Assembly: GCA_003577245.1 (NCBI GenBank)
Contig: QEVS01000004.1
Coordinates: 62,001 to 126,000, forward strand
DNA length: 64,000 nt
Source: a bacterium
GTDB taxonomy: Bacteria; Chloroflexota; Dehalococcoidia; Tepidiformales; Tepidiformaceae
Direction: 5' to 3'
The notes beneath the pieces were generated by a model that was not told where the DNA came from, ran no database searches, and was given only the letters and a program-made list of their open reading frames with translations. Within the stretch, counting starts at the first letter, position 1. Every line of letters starts with the position of its first letter. Made by a program: the position numbers and the translations under genes. Below, piece after piece: positions 14,935-23,319 of the stretch.

Positions 14935-16656
14935 ATGACCCGAGAAGAGAAGAGCTACTGGGAAAGGACCGCGATGCGCTCGTTGGGGCGACGGCGCCTG
15001 CTGGGAGGAGCAGCGCTGGCCGGCGCCGGGGCAGCAGCCTTCGGCCTCGTCGGTTGTGGGGATGACGACGACGACAACGGCGGCAACGGCGGCGGGGATA
15101 CGCCCGTCCCGGGCGCGACCGGCACTACCGCCCCGCAGGCCACCCCCACCATGGCCCCGAAGAAGGGGGGCGCCTTCACGGTTGGTGGCACGGGCACCAT
15201 CGGTGGTGTTGCGCCGTTCAGCTCGAACTACGGCGGCGTCCGCGCTATCGCCTCCTGCTACAACTACCTCATCGTCAACAGCGTGCTCGCCCCCAAGATG
15301 GGAGTCATCTACGACCTCGCCACCGAGCACAAGGCCGAGGCCGACAACATCACCTGGGTCTTCAAGCTCCGGGCCGACGCGAAGATCGCGCCCAACAAGT
15401 TCGGCATCGCCGAAAGGCCCCTCGACGCCGACGACGTGAAGGCCAGCTTCGATTACATCGCCGACAAGGCCAACGGCACCAACGGCTACGCCCCCTTCGC
15501 CCAGTACTTCGACAAGTGGGACGCGCCCGACAAGCAGACCTTCCGCCTCATCACCAAGAAGCCCTACGCCTACACCGAGTCGGTCATCAGCAACAACCTC
15601 TATACACCCATCCTGCCGAAGGAGTGGATCGCCAAGGGCGCGGCCCAGCTGAAGACCGACATCGTCGGCGCCGGCGCATTCATGGTGAAGAGCATCACCG
15701 AAGGCCAGGGGTGGGAGCTCGTGCCCAACCCCAACTACTGGGAGAAGGGCAAGCCCTACGTCGATGCCCACGTGTACAAGCTTTTCGCCGACCAGGTCAC
15801 GTGGCGTACCGCCTTCCAGGCGCAGCAGATCGATTCCTACGACCCGCAGAATGCGGACGAAATGAAGGAGCTGGTCAAGGCGGAGAAGGGCCTCAGCCAG
15901 TTCTCTGGCCCCAGCATCAGCTACAACTCCTTCTGGATGAACATCAAGCAGAAGCCCTGGGACGACCCCCGCGTGCGCCGCGCCGTCAACATGGCCATCA
16001 ACCGCAAGGAGTACATCGACCTCATTGGCCGCGGCTCGGGCGAACCCATCGGCCCCATCACCTACGCCTTCGAGGCCGAGGCCCTGCCCGATGACGAGCT
16101 CGCAAAGCTCCAGCCTTTCGATGCCGGCGGCGCCAAGAAGCTCTTCCAGGAAGCCGGCGTCAGCGAGTTCAAGTTCCAGCACCCCACCGCCAGCAACATC
16201 GCCGACTACGTCACCATCTTCGTGCGCCAGATGCAGGCCGCCGGCGTCACCGCAAAGGCCGAGCCGCTCGACGCGGGCACCTGGTACGGCCAGTACCAGA
16301 ATTCAAGCCTCACCGCCAGCCTCTCGCTCAACCAGCAGTACAACACCCCCGACCTCGCCGTCACCTGGTACCGCACCGGCGGCATCACCGGTAACGACCG
16401 CTTCAGCACCGGCTTCTCCGACCCTGAAGTGGACGCGGCCATCGACAAGGCGGCCTCCACCCTCGACGCCAAGGAGCGCGCGAAGGCATACCACGACCTG
16501 CAGCGCCTCCTCTACAAGAAGGACCCCGCCTTCATCAACTTCTTTGGCCTACGGAGCCAGTCGGTCGCTCGCCCGCACGTTATGAACTACCCCTACTATG
16601 GCGCGACCAACATCAACTACCAGCTGAACAAGAACGTCTGGATCAACAAGGCGTAA
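14935..16656 (+). CDS. ABC importer substrate-binding lipoprotein (SBP family 5), copy 2
   Basis: 573 residues from ATG 14935, again with a Tat motif (RSLGRRRLLGG), a lipobox (LVGCG) and an Asp-rich linker. It is almost the same as copy 1 over the last ~250 residues and the region LDADDVKASFDYIADKANG. It differs in the segment around residues 45-85 of the mature protein and again near EELVPNPNYWEKGKPYVDAHVYK, where ligand contacts are expected, so the two probably take different ligands (inference). It is followed by a hairpin and then by the two permease genes. Confidence 0.92.
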   Translation: MTREEKSYWERTAMRSLGRRRLLGGAALAGAGAAAFGLVGCGDDDDDNGGNGGGDTPVPGATGTTAPQATPTMAPKKGGAFTVGGTGTIGGVAPFSSNYGGVRAIASCYNYLIVNSVLAPKMGVIYDLATEHKAEADNITWVFKLRADAKIAPNKFGIAERPLDADDVKASFDYIADKANGTNGYAPFAQYFDKWDAPDKQTFRLITKKPYAYTESVISNNLYTPILPKEWIAKGAAQLKTDIVGAGAFMVKSITEGQGWELVPNPNYWEKGKPYVDAHVYKLFADQVTWRTAFQAQQIDSYDPQNADEMKELVKAEKGLSQFSGPSISYNSFWMNIKQKPWDDPRVRRAVNMAINRKEYIDLIGRGSGEPIGPITYAFEAEALPDDELAKLQPFDAGGAKKLFQEAGVSEFKFQHPTASNIADYVTIFVRQMQAAGVTAKAEPLDAGTWYGQYQNSSLTASLSLNQQYNTPDLAVTWYRTGGITGNDRFSTGFSDPEVDAAIDKAASTLDAKERAKAYHDLQRLLYKKDPAFINFFGLRSQSVARPHVMNYPYYGATNINYQLNKNVWINKA

Positions 16657-16672
16657 GTCAGGACTGGCAGCA

Positions 16673-16704
16673 CCCGGGAGAGGGCCTTATAGTCCTCTCC
16701 CGGG
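16673..16704 (+). terminator. Attenuator-like hairpin between binding protein and permeases
   Basis: CCCGGGAGAGG and CCTCTCCCGGG make a perfect 11-bp stem with a 10-nt loop and no following T-run. It lies 16 bp after the binding-protein stop and 11 bp before the permease ATG. Such hairpins commonly lower permease expression or protect the upstream message, giving excess binding protein over membrane subunits. This role is inferred. Confidence 0.5.
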
Positions 16705-16715
16705 CCACATCTCAT

Positions 16716-17663
16716 ATGACACGTTACATCATCCGGCGGCTTGCCCTCGCGGCCCTCATCCTGTGGGTCGTCTCCGTGGCTGTCTTTCTCCTCCTTCGCG
16801 TCGCGGGTGGGGACCCCGTGATCATCCAGCAGGGGTTCAACGCCACCCCCGAGCGCATCGCGGCGGTCCACAAAGAGCTCCATCTCGATGAGCCCTACTA
16901 CCAGCAGTACGCGCGCTGGATGAAGGACATGCTCACGTTCGACCTTGGCCGGTCGAGCTTCACGGGCGTGGCCATCACCGAGGAGTTCCGCGCCCGTCTG
17001 CCCGTCTCCTTCCAGCTCATGCTCATGACAATGGCCTGGACCATCCTGCTGGGGATCCCCTTCGGGGTGATCTCCGCGGTCAGGCGCAATTCCGCCCCCG
17101 ACTACGGGGTCCGCGTTTTCGCCGTGTTCGGCCTTTCCGTGCCCGCCTTCTGGGTGGCCACGCTCGTGCTCATGATCCCGGCCGAGCAGTGGGGTTACGC
17201 GCCCCCGTTGAACAAGACCACCAGCATCTTTTCGGAGCCGTGGGAGAACATCCGCCAGCTGGGGCCACCATCGCTGGTGCTCGCCCTCGCGCCCATGGCC
17301 TCGGTGATGCGCCTCACCCGTTCACAGATGCTCGAAGTGCTGCGCGCCGACTACGTGCGCACCGCCCGGGCGAAGGGACTGAACGAGCGCGTGGTGGTGA
17401 TCAGGCACGCTCTGCGAAACTCCCTGGTGCCCGTGATAACGGTGCTGGGCCTGCAGTTCAGCGGGCTGCTCGGCGGTTCGGTGATCATCGAATCGATCTT
17501 CAATCTGCGCGGGCTGGGGCAGTACATCTTCGCCGCCATCCTGCAGAAGGACTTTGCCGTAGCGCAGACGCTCGTCATGTTCACGGCCGGGACGGCGGTG
17601 CTCTCGATCCTCGTCATCGATATCCTCTACGTCTTCCTCGACCCCCGGATCAAGTACACGTGA
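16716..17663 (+). CDS. ABC importer permease, DppB/OppB type
   Basis: 315 residues. The DppB signature runs from the start (MTRYIIRRLALAALILWVVSVAVFLLLRVAGGDP) through VSFQLMLMTMAWTILLGIPFGV. The EAA loop is ADYVRTARAKGLNERVVVIRHALRNSLVP, which docks on the ATPase. Six membrane segments can be counted. It forms the heterodimeric channel with the DppC-type protein 48 bp downstream. No ATPase gene is present, so the transporter must borrow one encoded elsewhere. Confidence 0.93.
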   Translation: MTRYIIRRLALAALILWVVSVAVFLLLRVAGGDPVIIQQGFNATPERIAAVHKELHLDEPYYQQYARWMKDMLTFDLGRSSFTGVAITEEFRARLPVSFQLMLMTMAWTILLGIPFGVISAVRRNSAPDYGVRVFAVFGLSVPAFWVATLVLMIPAEQWGYAPPLNKTTSIFSEPWENIRQLGPPSLVLALAPMASVMRLTRSQMLEVLRADYVRTARAKGLNERVVVIRHALRNSLVPVITVLGLQFSGLLGGSVIIESIFNLRGLGQYIFAAILQKDFAVAQTLVMFTAGTAVLSILVIDILYVFLDPRIKYT

Positions 17664-17711
17664 TGAGACCACTCCTTTCACACCCCATCTCCGCCAGGAT
17701 GCAGGCCACCG

Positions 17712-18611
17712 ATGTCTGAAGCCGTCCGCGTTTCCGGCGCCGCCGAGCAGTTCGCGCACTATTCGCGCCCCAGCCGCATCGTGGCGTTCTTCGGGATGCT
17801 CCGCGCCAACCCCCTGGGCGCCATCGGCGCGACCATCATCCTCCTGATGGTGCTGATTGCGCTCTTCGCGCCCTTGCTCGCGCGCTACGAGATTAGCGCC
17901 TACTCCGGAATGCCCAACCAGGGGCCTTCCGGGCACAACTGGTTCGGCACCGACCGCTTCGGGCAGGACATCTACAGCCGCGTTATCGAAGGTACCCGCA
18001 TCTCGTTCCAGGTGGGCGTGCTCTCGGTGGCCTTCGGCGTTCTCGCCGGCCTCATGATCGGTTCGGCATCGGGCTACTTCGGCAGCTGGATCGACACGGT
18101 AGTCCAGCGCATTGTCGATGCCGCCATCGCCTTCCCCCAGCTCATCCTGCTGCTCATCGTGGTGCGCACGCTGGGCCCATCGATGCGCAACGTGATCATC
18201 GTCATCGCCATCGCCATTATCCCGAGCACAACGCGCATCATCCGCGGCGCGGCCCTTTCGGAGAGGAACCAGCTCTACGTCGAAGCCGCGCGTTCGATCG
18301 GCGCCACCGACCTCCGCATCGTCTTGCGGCACGTCATCCCGAACGTGGTCCCGGTCGCAATCGTGATCGCGACCACCCTTCTCGGCGCGGCCATCCTCGC
18401 CGAGTCCTCGCTTTCGTTCCTCGGCCTCGGCATTCCGCCGCCAAACCCCTCGTGGGGAGTCGACATCAGCACCTCGCGCGCGAGCTTCCCGCTCAACACG
18501 TGGGCGGCCCTTTTCCCGGGCATCGCCATCAGCCTTACGGTGCTGGGTTTCAACTTCCTTGGGGATATGCTTCGCGACGTGCTCGACCCGCGGCTGCGCG
18601 GCAGGCGCTAG
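17712..18611 (+). CDS. ABC importer permease, DppC/OppC type
   Basis: 299 residues. Family text: FFGMLRANPLGAIGATIILLMVLIALFAPLLA, HNWFGTDRFGQDIYSRVIEGTRISFQVG, the EAA loop LYVEAARSIGATDLRIVLRHVIPN and the end LNFLGDMLRDVLDPRLRGR-type tail. The extended N-terminal segment and the NWFGTDRFGQD motif are typical of DppC. It is last in the binding protein-permease cluster; a tRNA-Thr on the other strand follows. Confidence 0.93.
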   Translation: MSEAVRVSGAAEQFAHYSRPSRIVAFFGMLRANPLGAIGATIILLMVLIALFAPLLARYEISAYSGMPNQGPSGHNWFGTDRFGQDIYSRVIEGTRISFQVGVLSVAFGVLAGLMIGSASGYFGSWIDTVVQRIVDAAIAFPQLILLLIVVRTLGPSMRNVIIVIAIAIIPSTTRIIRGAALSERNQLYVEAARSIGATDLRIVLRHVIPNVVPVAIVIATTLLGAAILAESSLSFLGLGIPPPNPSWGVDISTSRASFPLNTWAALFPGIAISLTVLGFNFLGDMLRDVLDPRLRGRR

Positions 18612-18639
18612 CCCCGGCGAAGCGGCCAGGAGACGGTGC

Positions 18640-18714
18640 TGGAGCCGACGGTCGGATTCGAACCGACGACCTGCTGTTTACGAAACAGCTGCTCTACCAC
18701 TGAGCTACGTCGGC
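18640..18714 (-). tRNA. tRNA-Thr(CGT)
   Basis: 75 nt with encoded CCA. The acceptor GCCGACG pairs with CGTCGGC; the anticodon stem GCTGT/ACAGC holds TTCGTAA, giving anticodon CGU (reads ACG); the T-loop is TTCGAAT. The discriminator base reads T. It lies 28 bp after the permease gene on the opposite strand. Confidence 0.95.
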
Positions 18715-18852
18715 GTCTGCGCTCGAAGCCTCAGTATACCGCTGCGTGCCGTGCGCAAAACTGGCCACCAGCAGCATACCGCTTTGCAGCGCCGACGAGC
18801 CTCCGTGGCCGGAGCAGGCAGTGAGGGGTGCGGGGCGAGAGGCGCGGGCGCG

Positions 18853-19182
18853 TCAGTTGCGGCTGGCGGCGCCCACGGGCTGGCTGGCGGTGACCATCCT
18901 GACCTGGATCTCAGTCAGGGCTATGGGGTCTCCAAGGGCGGTGACTGCGATCCTCCAGAAGAGCGCGAAGGGGCTTTCCGCGATGCGCTCCCATACCTGC
19001 TCCACGGAAGCGGCTTCGGCAATGCCGAAACCACTCCCCTGGCCGGTTGAATAGACGCAATCAAGCTTTCCCGACTGGAGCTGGCTGCGAAGGACATCGG
19101 CCTGGGCACGCAAGAGCTGAGGCAGCTGCTCCAGTGGCGGCTGCCGCTCCGGGTTGGGTTCTACCGAGATAAGGAACTTCAT
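18853..19182 (-). CDS. Small dimeric alpha-beta-barrel-like protein
   Basis: 109 residues from ATG 19182, with a perfect GGGAGGT ribosome site upstream. MKFLISVEP, SGKLDCVYSTGQGSGFGIAEAAS, ERIAESPFALFW and IALTEIQVRMV have the beta-alpha-beta pattern of muconolactone-isomerase-like or YciI-like dimeric barrels. These proteins often have small-substrate or unknown roles. No catalytic residues can be assigned. A TATACT box lies about 60 bp upstream, but its -35 is unclear. Confidence 0.65.
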   Translation of the reverse strand: MKFLISVEPNPERQPPLEQLPQLLRAQADVLRSQLQSGKLDCVYSTGQGSGFGIAEAASVEQVWERIAESPFALFWRIAVTALGDPIALTEIQVRMVTASQPVGAASRN

Positions 19183-19328
19183 GCGACCTCCCTGTGGTAC
19201 CTGGACGCCTGGCGTCGTGTGTGGCCAATGGGCGCCCCGCACCGCTGGCTCACCCGGAGAGTATAGGGAGCATCGTCTAGCAACATAATGACAATCGGCT
19301 TGCTGGATATCGCCGTTGCCCTGGAGGC

Positions 19329-19526
19329 CTACCCGATCCAGGCTTCGCTGCTCACCTGGTTGGGCAGGGGCCCCGCAATGGAGAACCGGCGCAGCTCTCG
19401 CCGCGCCGTGACCGGCAGGAAGCAATGGGCGCAGTAGCGAGGGCGAGGAAGCTCCGCCGGCACCAGCACCTTGTGCGGTCCGTGGATGTCGCACGTCAGC
19501 TCGATCTCGATAACGTCGATGTCCAT
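19329..19526 (-). CDS. Small zinc-ribbon-like protein
   Basis: 65 residues from ATG 19526 with GGGGAGGA upstream. ELTCDIHGPHKVLVPAELPR then YCAHCFLP supplies C-x-x-H and C-x-x-C pairs, consistent with a small zinc-binding fold. It lies 146 bp upstream of the barrel-like gene on the same strand; the two may form a unit. Function unknown. Confidence 0.6.
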   Translation of the reverse strand: MDIDVIEIELTCDIHGPHKVLVPAELPRPRYCAHCFLPVTARRELRRFSIAGPLPNQVSSEAWIG

Positions 19527-19659
19527 CGCGTCCTCCCCGCGCCATCGGCGGCTCACCGATGCATCCATAGCGTAGATCAATCACACAATATGTCTAGGCT
19601 CGCCTTCCCTGAAATGTGTGAAGATTCCGCGATCGAATGACCGTTGCGGCGGTCTCGCG

Positions 19660-20469
19660 CTAGGCAGAGGTGACGGCCGCTGCCGCGCGGGCCAGGTGGG
19701 CCTCCAGCGCCGCCGTCACCGCCCCCGGCTCTTCCAGGGGAGAATGGTGTCCCGCGCGAGGGATGGTGACGAGCGTGGCGCCGGGAATGGTTGCCGCCAT
19801 CGCCTCGGCGCGGTCAGGCGTGGTGGCGATGTCGAGCTCGCCGACGATGACCACCGTGGGGACGCGAATCGCGCCGATGCGGCCACTGATGTCCTCTCGA
19901 CCGGTGACGGTGCGCAGGGCGCGCACAGTGTTCGGCGGGTGGTTCGCGGAGAGCTTCGCGATGGCAGCCTGCCTGTTCGCCGGGTCCGAAAGAAACGGCT
20001 CGGCGAAGAGGATCTGGGCCGATGGTTCGGCGATCGCCGCCCAGCCGTGCGTAAGCGCCGCGCTGGCGAGCTGCTGGTAGGCTGCTGCCTTCTCCGGCGC
20101 CTCTGGTTGGGCATCGGTGTCGAGCAGAGCGAGGCTGCGGACCTTCGCAGGGTGCGTGAGCGCCATGGGCATGGCGGTCATGCCGCCCATTGAGAGGCCG
20201 ACGATATGTGCGCTTTCGATCTTCAGCGCATCGAGCAGCCCGGCCATGTAGTCCGCGAGGTCGAAGAAGGTGTAGTCGTGCTCTGCGTCGGGGGTCTTGC
20301 CATGGCCAATGAGGTCCACCGCGATGCAGCGGTAGCGCCCCTTGAGCGCGGCAACCTGGTGGTCCCACAGGGTGTGGTCCCACGTGAGGCCATGGATGAA
20401 GAGGACGGGCTCGCCCGACCCCTGGTCGGTGTAGAAGAAGTCAATGTCGCGTACGCGAACCGTGGGCAT
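19660..20469 (-). CDS. Alpha/beta hydrolase
   Basis: 269 residues from ATG 20469. FFYTDQGSGEPVLFIHGLTWDHTLW provides the oxyanion region, VGLSMGGMTA the nucleophile elbow (Ser ~95), EPSAQILF the lid area, VVIVGELDIATTP the acid Asp and RAGHHSPLEEP the catalytic His. This is the 3-oxoadipate enol-lactonase/haloperoxidase-like branch; substrates vary widely. An alternative start at 20526 lacks a ribosome site. Confidence 0.88.
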   Translation of the reverse strand: MPTVRVRDIDFFYTDQGSGEPVLFIHGLTWDHTLWDHQVAALKGRYRCIAVDLIGHGKTPDAEHDYTFFDLADYMAGLLDALKIESAHIVGLSMGGMTAMPMALTHPAKVRSLALLDTDAQPEAPEKAAAYQQLASAALTHGWAAIAEPSAQILFAEPFLSDPANRQAAIAKLSANHPPNTVRALRTVTGREDISGRIGAIRVPTVVIVGELDIATTPDRAEAMAATIPGATLVTIPRAGHHSPLEEPGAVTAALEAHLARAAAAVTSA

Positions 20470-20541
20470 GTGCCACCCCCTTTGCGAGGTGCAGGGATTG
20501 TGCGCCCGAGCGGACGAGGGGCGCAACCCCGGTCTTGGTGG

Positions 20542-20671
20542 TCAGGGAGAGGCGCGATACGTGAGCGCGAGGGTCTCCAGCCGGGCGATGCGCGAGTCAT
20601 CTCCGCCGAGGATGCGAACAAGCCAGGGCGACGATCTTCTCGTCGGGCAGGAGGGGACGATCAGCGCTCAT
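20542..20671 (-). pseudogene. Possible frameshifted small gene coupled to the gene at 20661
   Basis: A minus-strand ATG at 20671 overlaps the stop of the upstream small gene and opens MSADRPLLPDEKIVALA. After a one-base shift the text continues sensibly as LVRILGGDDSRIARLETLAL, then TYRASP, to a TGA at 20542. Without the shift the frame ends after 24 codons. I read this as a small gene with a single frameshift (mutation or sequencing error), about 43 residues if mended. Evidence is thin. Confidence 0.35.
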
Positions 20672-20909
20672 GAGGGCGCGACGTGAACCTGGGGAAGTTG
20701 AGCGGCGGCTTCACATAGGGCGGCTGGCGAGACCGGGCGACGGCGTCGGACATCCGCATGAGCCCGGCGAACACTTCGGAGCGGCGGCGCTCGCTCACGT
20801 TGCGCCATTGCGCAGCGCGCGCGGTGACGCTCTCCGCCTCGGCCACGCGGCGGAGGTTTTCCAGCAGCCGGCTGTGGTCCTGCCGGTTTGTCTCAGCGCT
20901 GGCATCCAT
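20661..20909 (-). CDS. Small hypothetical protein
   Basis: 82 residues from ATG 20909 with AAAGGGG a few bases upstream. Helical and charged (SRLLENLRRVAEAESVTARAAQW, SERRRSEVFAGLMRMSDAVARS), with a Pro-rich end (QPPYVKPPLNFPRF). Not recognised. It begins 27 bp after the stop of the acyl-CoA dehydrogenase gene, so it is probably co-transcribed with it. Confidence 0.5.
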   Translation of the reverse strand: MDASAETNRQDHSRLLENLRRVAEAESVTARAAQWRNVSERRRSEVFAGLMRMSDAVARSRQPPYVKPPLNFPRFTSRPHER

Positions 20910-20936
20910 GGCCCCTTTCTACGCCGGGCGCCATGC

Positions 20937-22130
20937 CTACCGTTTGCCGAAGTCCCACCCCTGGCCCCGCTCGTATTCGCGCAGGATGAGCCGTGCCACC
21001 GTCTGCCGGTGGACTTCGTCTGGCCCATCGTAGATGCGTGCGAAGCGCGCCGTCCGGTACATCCTTTCCAGCGGCGTGTCGGTGGTCACCCCCTTCGCTC
21101 CGAACACCTGGATGGCACGGTCGATGGCGTTATGGAGCATGGTCGCCCCCACCACCTTGATGAGGCCGATCTCGACGCGGGCCGGGTCGCCCCGGTCCAT
21201 CTTCTCGGCCGCATTCAGAGTGAGGAGGCGGCAGGCCTGGATCTCGGCTGCGGTCTCGAACACCATCACCTGGATCTGCTGCTTCTGGGAAAGGGTGGAC
21301 CCGAAGGCAAAGCGGCTGTTGGCACGCTCGCACATCAGGTCGAAGGCACGCTGGGCCTGCCCGAGCCAGCGCATGCAGTGGAAGATGCGCCCCGGCCCCA
21401 GCCGTTCCTGGGCGATGAGGAACCCCTTTCCCTGTTCGCCCAGGAGGTTTGTACGCGGGACGCGCACGTTGTCGTACTGCACTTCGCAGTGGCCCCCGTG
21501 CATGCCCATGACCGGCGTTTCGCGGACGATGTTGTACCCGGGCGTATCGGTCGGAACGATGATCATGCTGAAGGCGCTGTGGTGAGGCGTCCCTTCGGGC
21601 TCGGTGCGGCACATGACTGTTGTGTAAGCAGCGATCTTCGCGCCCGTGGTGAACCACTTGCGCCCGGTGATGACCCACTCGTCGCCATCGAGCACGGCCC
21701 TCGTTTGCAGCTGCGTCGGGTCCGAGCTCGCCACCTCCGGCTCCGTCATGCCGAAGCTCGGGAAGATCTCGCCCGCCACCAGCGGGCGGAGGAAGCGATG
21801 CCTCCACTCGGGCGAAGCGTGCAGGTTGAGCATGATCGAGTCCTGCAGCGAATGCGTGCCGAGGGCGATCATCGCGTGCTCGGAGCGGCCGACGATCTCG
21901 TTGACGTAAACGTAGTCCATGAAGGGGAGGCCCTTGCCACCGATTTCAAGCGGGTGGCCCAGGGCCCAGAGGCCCGCCTTCTTTGCCTCGCGCTGGAGCC
22001 CGAACATGATCTCCTGCGCCTCGGCGTCGTTCCTTTCATCCAGGACGTGCTCGACCGGATAGATGCGTTCCTCAATGAACTGGCGTACCTGTTCACGGAT
22101 GGGGCGAACGGATTCGGGGACTTCGAACAT
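20937..22130 (-). CDS. Acyl-CoA dehydrogenase
   Basis: 397 residues from ATG 22130 (GAGGG upstream). Flavin and substrate motifs are in place: FPSFGMTEPEVASSDPTQLQTRA, GRKWFTTGAKIA, GFLIAQERLGPGRIFHCMRWLGQAQRAFD, and the C-terminal QVFGAKGVTTDTPLERMYRTARFARIYDGPDEVH. The family oxidises acyl-CoA to enoyl-CoA with FAD and passes electrons to ETF. The RIYDGPDEVH end is typical of the FadE-like/ACAD10-11 branch. The catalytic Glu cannot be fixed by eye. Confidence 0.92.
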   Translation of the reverse strand: MFEVPESVRPIREQVRQFIEERIYPVEHVLDERNDAEAQEIMFGLQREAKKAGLWALGHPLEIGGKGLPFMDYVYVNEIVGRSEHAMIALGTHSLQDSIMLNLHASPEWRHRFLRPLVAGEIFPSFGMTEPEVASSDPTQLQTRAVLDGDEWVITGRKWFTTGAKIAAYTTVMCRTEPEGTPHHSAFSMIIVPTDTPGYNIVRETPVMGMHGGHCEVQYDNVRVPRTNLLGEQGKGFLIAQERLGPGRIFHCMRWLGQAQRAFDLMCERANSRFAFGSTLSQKQQIQVMVFETAAEIQACRLLTLNAAEKMDRGDPARVEIGLIKVVGATMLHNAIDRAIQVFGAKGVTTDTPLERMYRTARFARIYDGPDEVHRQTVARLILREYERGQGWDFGKR

Positions 22131-22188
22131 GGGGCCCTCGCAGCCGGATTTGTGCCCGGATTGTACGCGAGGGGGGCCGTAGGCGGCG

Positions 22189-22482
22189 CTAGAGCTCGCC
22201 GCGCTCGCGGCCCGAGCGGAGCACGCGGAACACCGTTCGGCGCGAAAGCCCGAACATCTCCGCCAGCCGCGCGACCGAAACATCGCCGCGCGCTGCAAGC
22301 CGCAGAATGGTGGCGTCCCGGCCATCGCGCAGCTGCGCGGCGCCGCCGCCGGGCTCATCGAACCGGCACCGGGGAAGGGGGCACTGGAGGCACGAGGGGT
22401 AGAGCTTGCAGCCCGTATCGGCGTAGTCAACGTGCTCGGGGAGGGCGTCTATGCGCAGGGGACGCGGCAACGGCGTGTCCAC
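22189..22482 (-). CDS. Cys-cluster helix-turn-helix protein
   Basis: 97 residues from GTG 22482, with GAGGT at correct spacing; a longer frame from 22533 is less likely. The N-terminal part has four closely set Cys in CKLYPSCLQCPLPRC (a C-x5-C-x2-C-x4-C pattern), probably a zinc or Fe-S site. The C-terminal half is a clear HTH: RDATILRLAARGDVSVARLAEMFGLSRRTVFRVLRSGRE. I recall similar proteins in Chloroflexota and their phages, but the ligand and target are unknown. It may regulate the acyl-CoA dehydrogenase gene 58 bp downstream. Confidence 0.65.
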   Translation of the reverse strand: MDTPLPRPLRIDALPEHVDYADTGCKLYPSCLQCPLPRCRFDEPGGGAAQLRDGRDATILRLAARGDVSVARLAEMFGLSRRTVFRVLRSGRERGEL

Positions 22483-22575
22483 GGGATACCTCGCTCTTGC
22501 TGCCAGGGTTCGACTTCGCGCCCACAAGCGCACTGGCAGAGTAGAACGTATGTGCTAAGGAATCAACGTCCGGGT

Positions 22576-22607
22576 GTCACCTCGAACCAAAGTCGACACG
22601 AGGTGAC
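22576..22607. promoter_or_regulatory. Inverted repeat in a divergent intergenic region
   Basis: GTCACCTCG and CGAGGTGAC (9-bp perfect arms) flank 14 nt. It lies in the 246-bp gap between the Cys-HTH gene (minus) and the PadR-like gene (plus). It may be an operator for either regulator or an mRNA hairpin. The rest of the gap holds no gene I can support. Confidence 0.4.
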
Positions 22608-22728
22608 GGGCGATGGTACGCGGTCTGCTGTTGACGCCGCCGTGCTATGCGGGATTCGGGCCTGCCAGCGTTCGCAATAGGGGCTGTCCCCGATGGGAGG
22701 GGTCGAGAATCGCGCCCAGAGTGTGAGC

Positions 22729-23274
22729 ATGGACGACGATTTCCCCATCCTCGCGGCGGTCGCAGCCTCGCCCACGCACTCCTACCAGGTGCTCGACCAC
22801 CTGCAATCCATCGGCGTGAAGGCCACACGCAGCACCGTTTTCCGGCGCGTCGACACGCTCATCGCGGAAGGCGTGCTCGAGGCGCGCATGGAACGCGGAC
22901 CCAGGGGGCATGCCCGGCGCACGCTCGCCCTTGGCGAAGAGGGGCGCCGGCGCGTTTCCGAATCGGCCGCGCGCCTCCTGCGCGAAGAGCCGCTTGAGTC
23001 GCCCTTTTTCAGTCTTGCCGTGAGCTGTGCCAGCGCCCTGGATGAGGATTCGCTGCCCGGCATCCTCCGCGCGCGGATGGCTCGCGCCGCCCGCCAGCTG
23101 ACCAGCGAAGAACGCGACCTGCGGCTGGGTCCGGGCCACGATGAATGGGAGACGCTCACGCGCGAGCGGCGCATCGCGCACCTGGTGGCCGACATCCAGT
23201 GGCTGCAGGCTGCGCTCGGCCGGCGGCTGGTCACCGGGACAGAACGTCCCCGGCACCTGCCCGAGGCAGTCTAG
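22729..23274 (+). CDS. PadR-like winged-helix regulator
   Basis: 181 residues from ATG 22729. FPILAAVAASPTHSYQVLDHLQSIGVKATRSTVFRRVDTLIAEGVLEARME is the PadR DNA-binding fold, followed by a RRTLALGEEGRRRV wing. The C-terminal part (~residues 80-170) is helical and would dimerise. PadR proteins repress genes for multidrug export or aromatic-acid metabolism; nothing of that sort adjoins. A HAD phosphatase gene follows 45 bp later. Confidence 0.8.
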   Translation: MDDDFPILAAVAASPTHSYQVLDHLQSIGVKATRSTVFRRVDTLIAEGVLEARMERGPRGHARRTLALGEEGRRRVSESAARLLREEPLESPFFSLAVSCASALDEDSLPGILRARMARAARQLTSEERDLRLGPGHDEWETLTRERRIAHLVADIQWLQAALGRRLVTGTERPRHLPEAV

Positions 23275-23319
23275 GAGCCTGCTGGACCGCTTCGCCGCCG
23301 CGCCCGACGATGAGCGGCG

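Noticed and set aside
13210..16182. Long minus-strand open frames opposite the binding-protein genes
   Set aside because: They show Val/Gly/Leu-rich antisense text typical of GC-rich shadows and carry no family motif.
22729..23274. PadR operator ATGT-8N-ACAT in front of the PadR-like gene
   Set aside because: No such element is present; only the different inverted repeat at 22576-22607 is seen.
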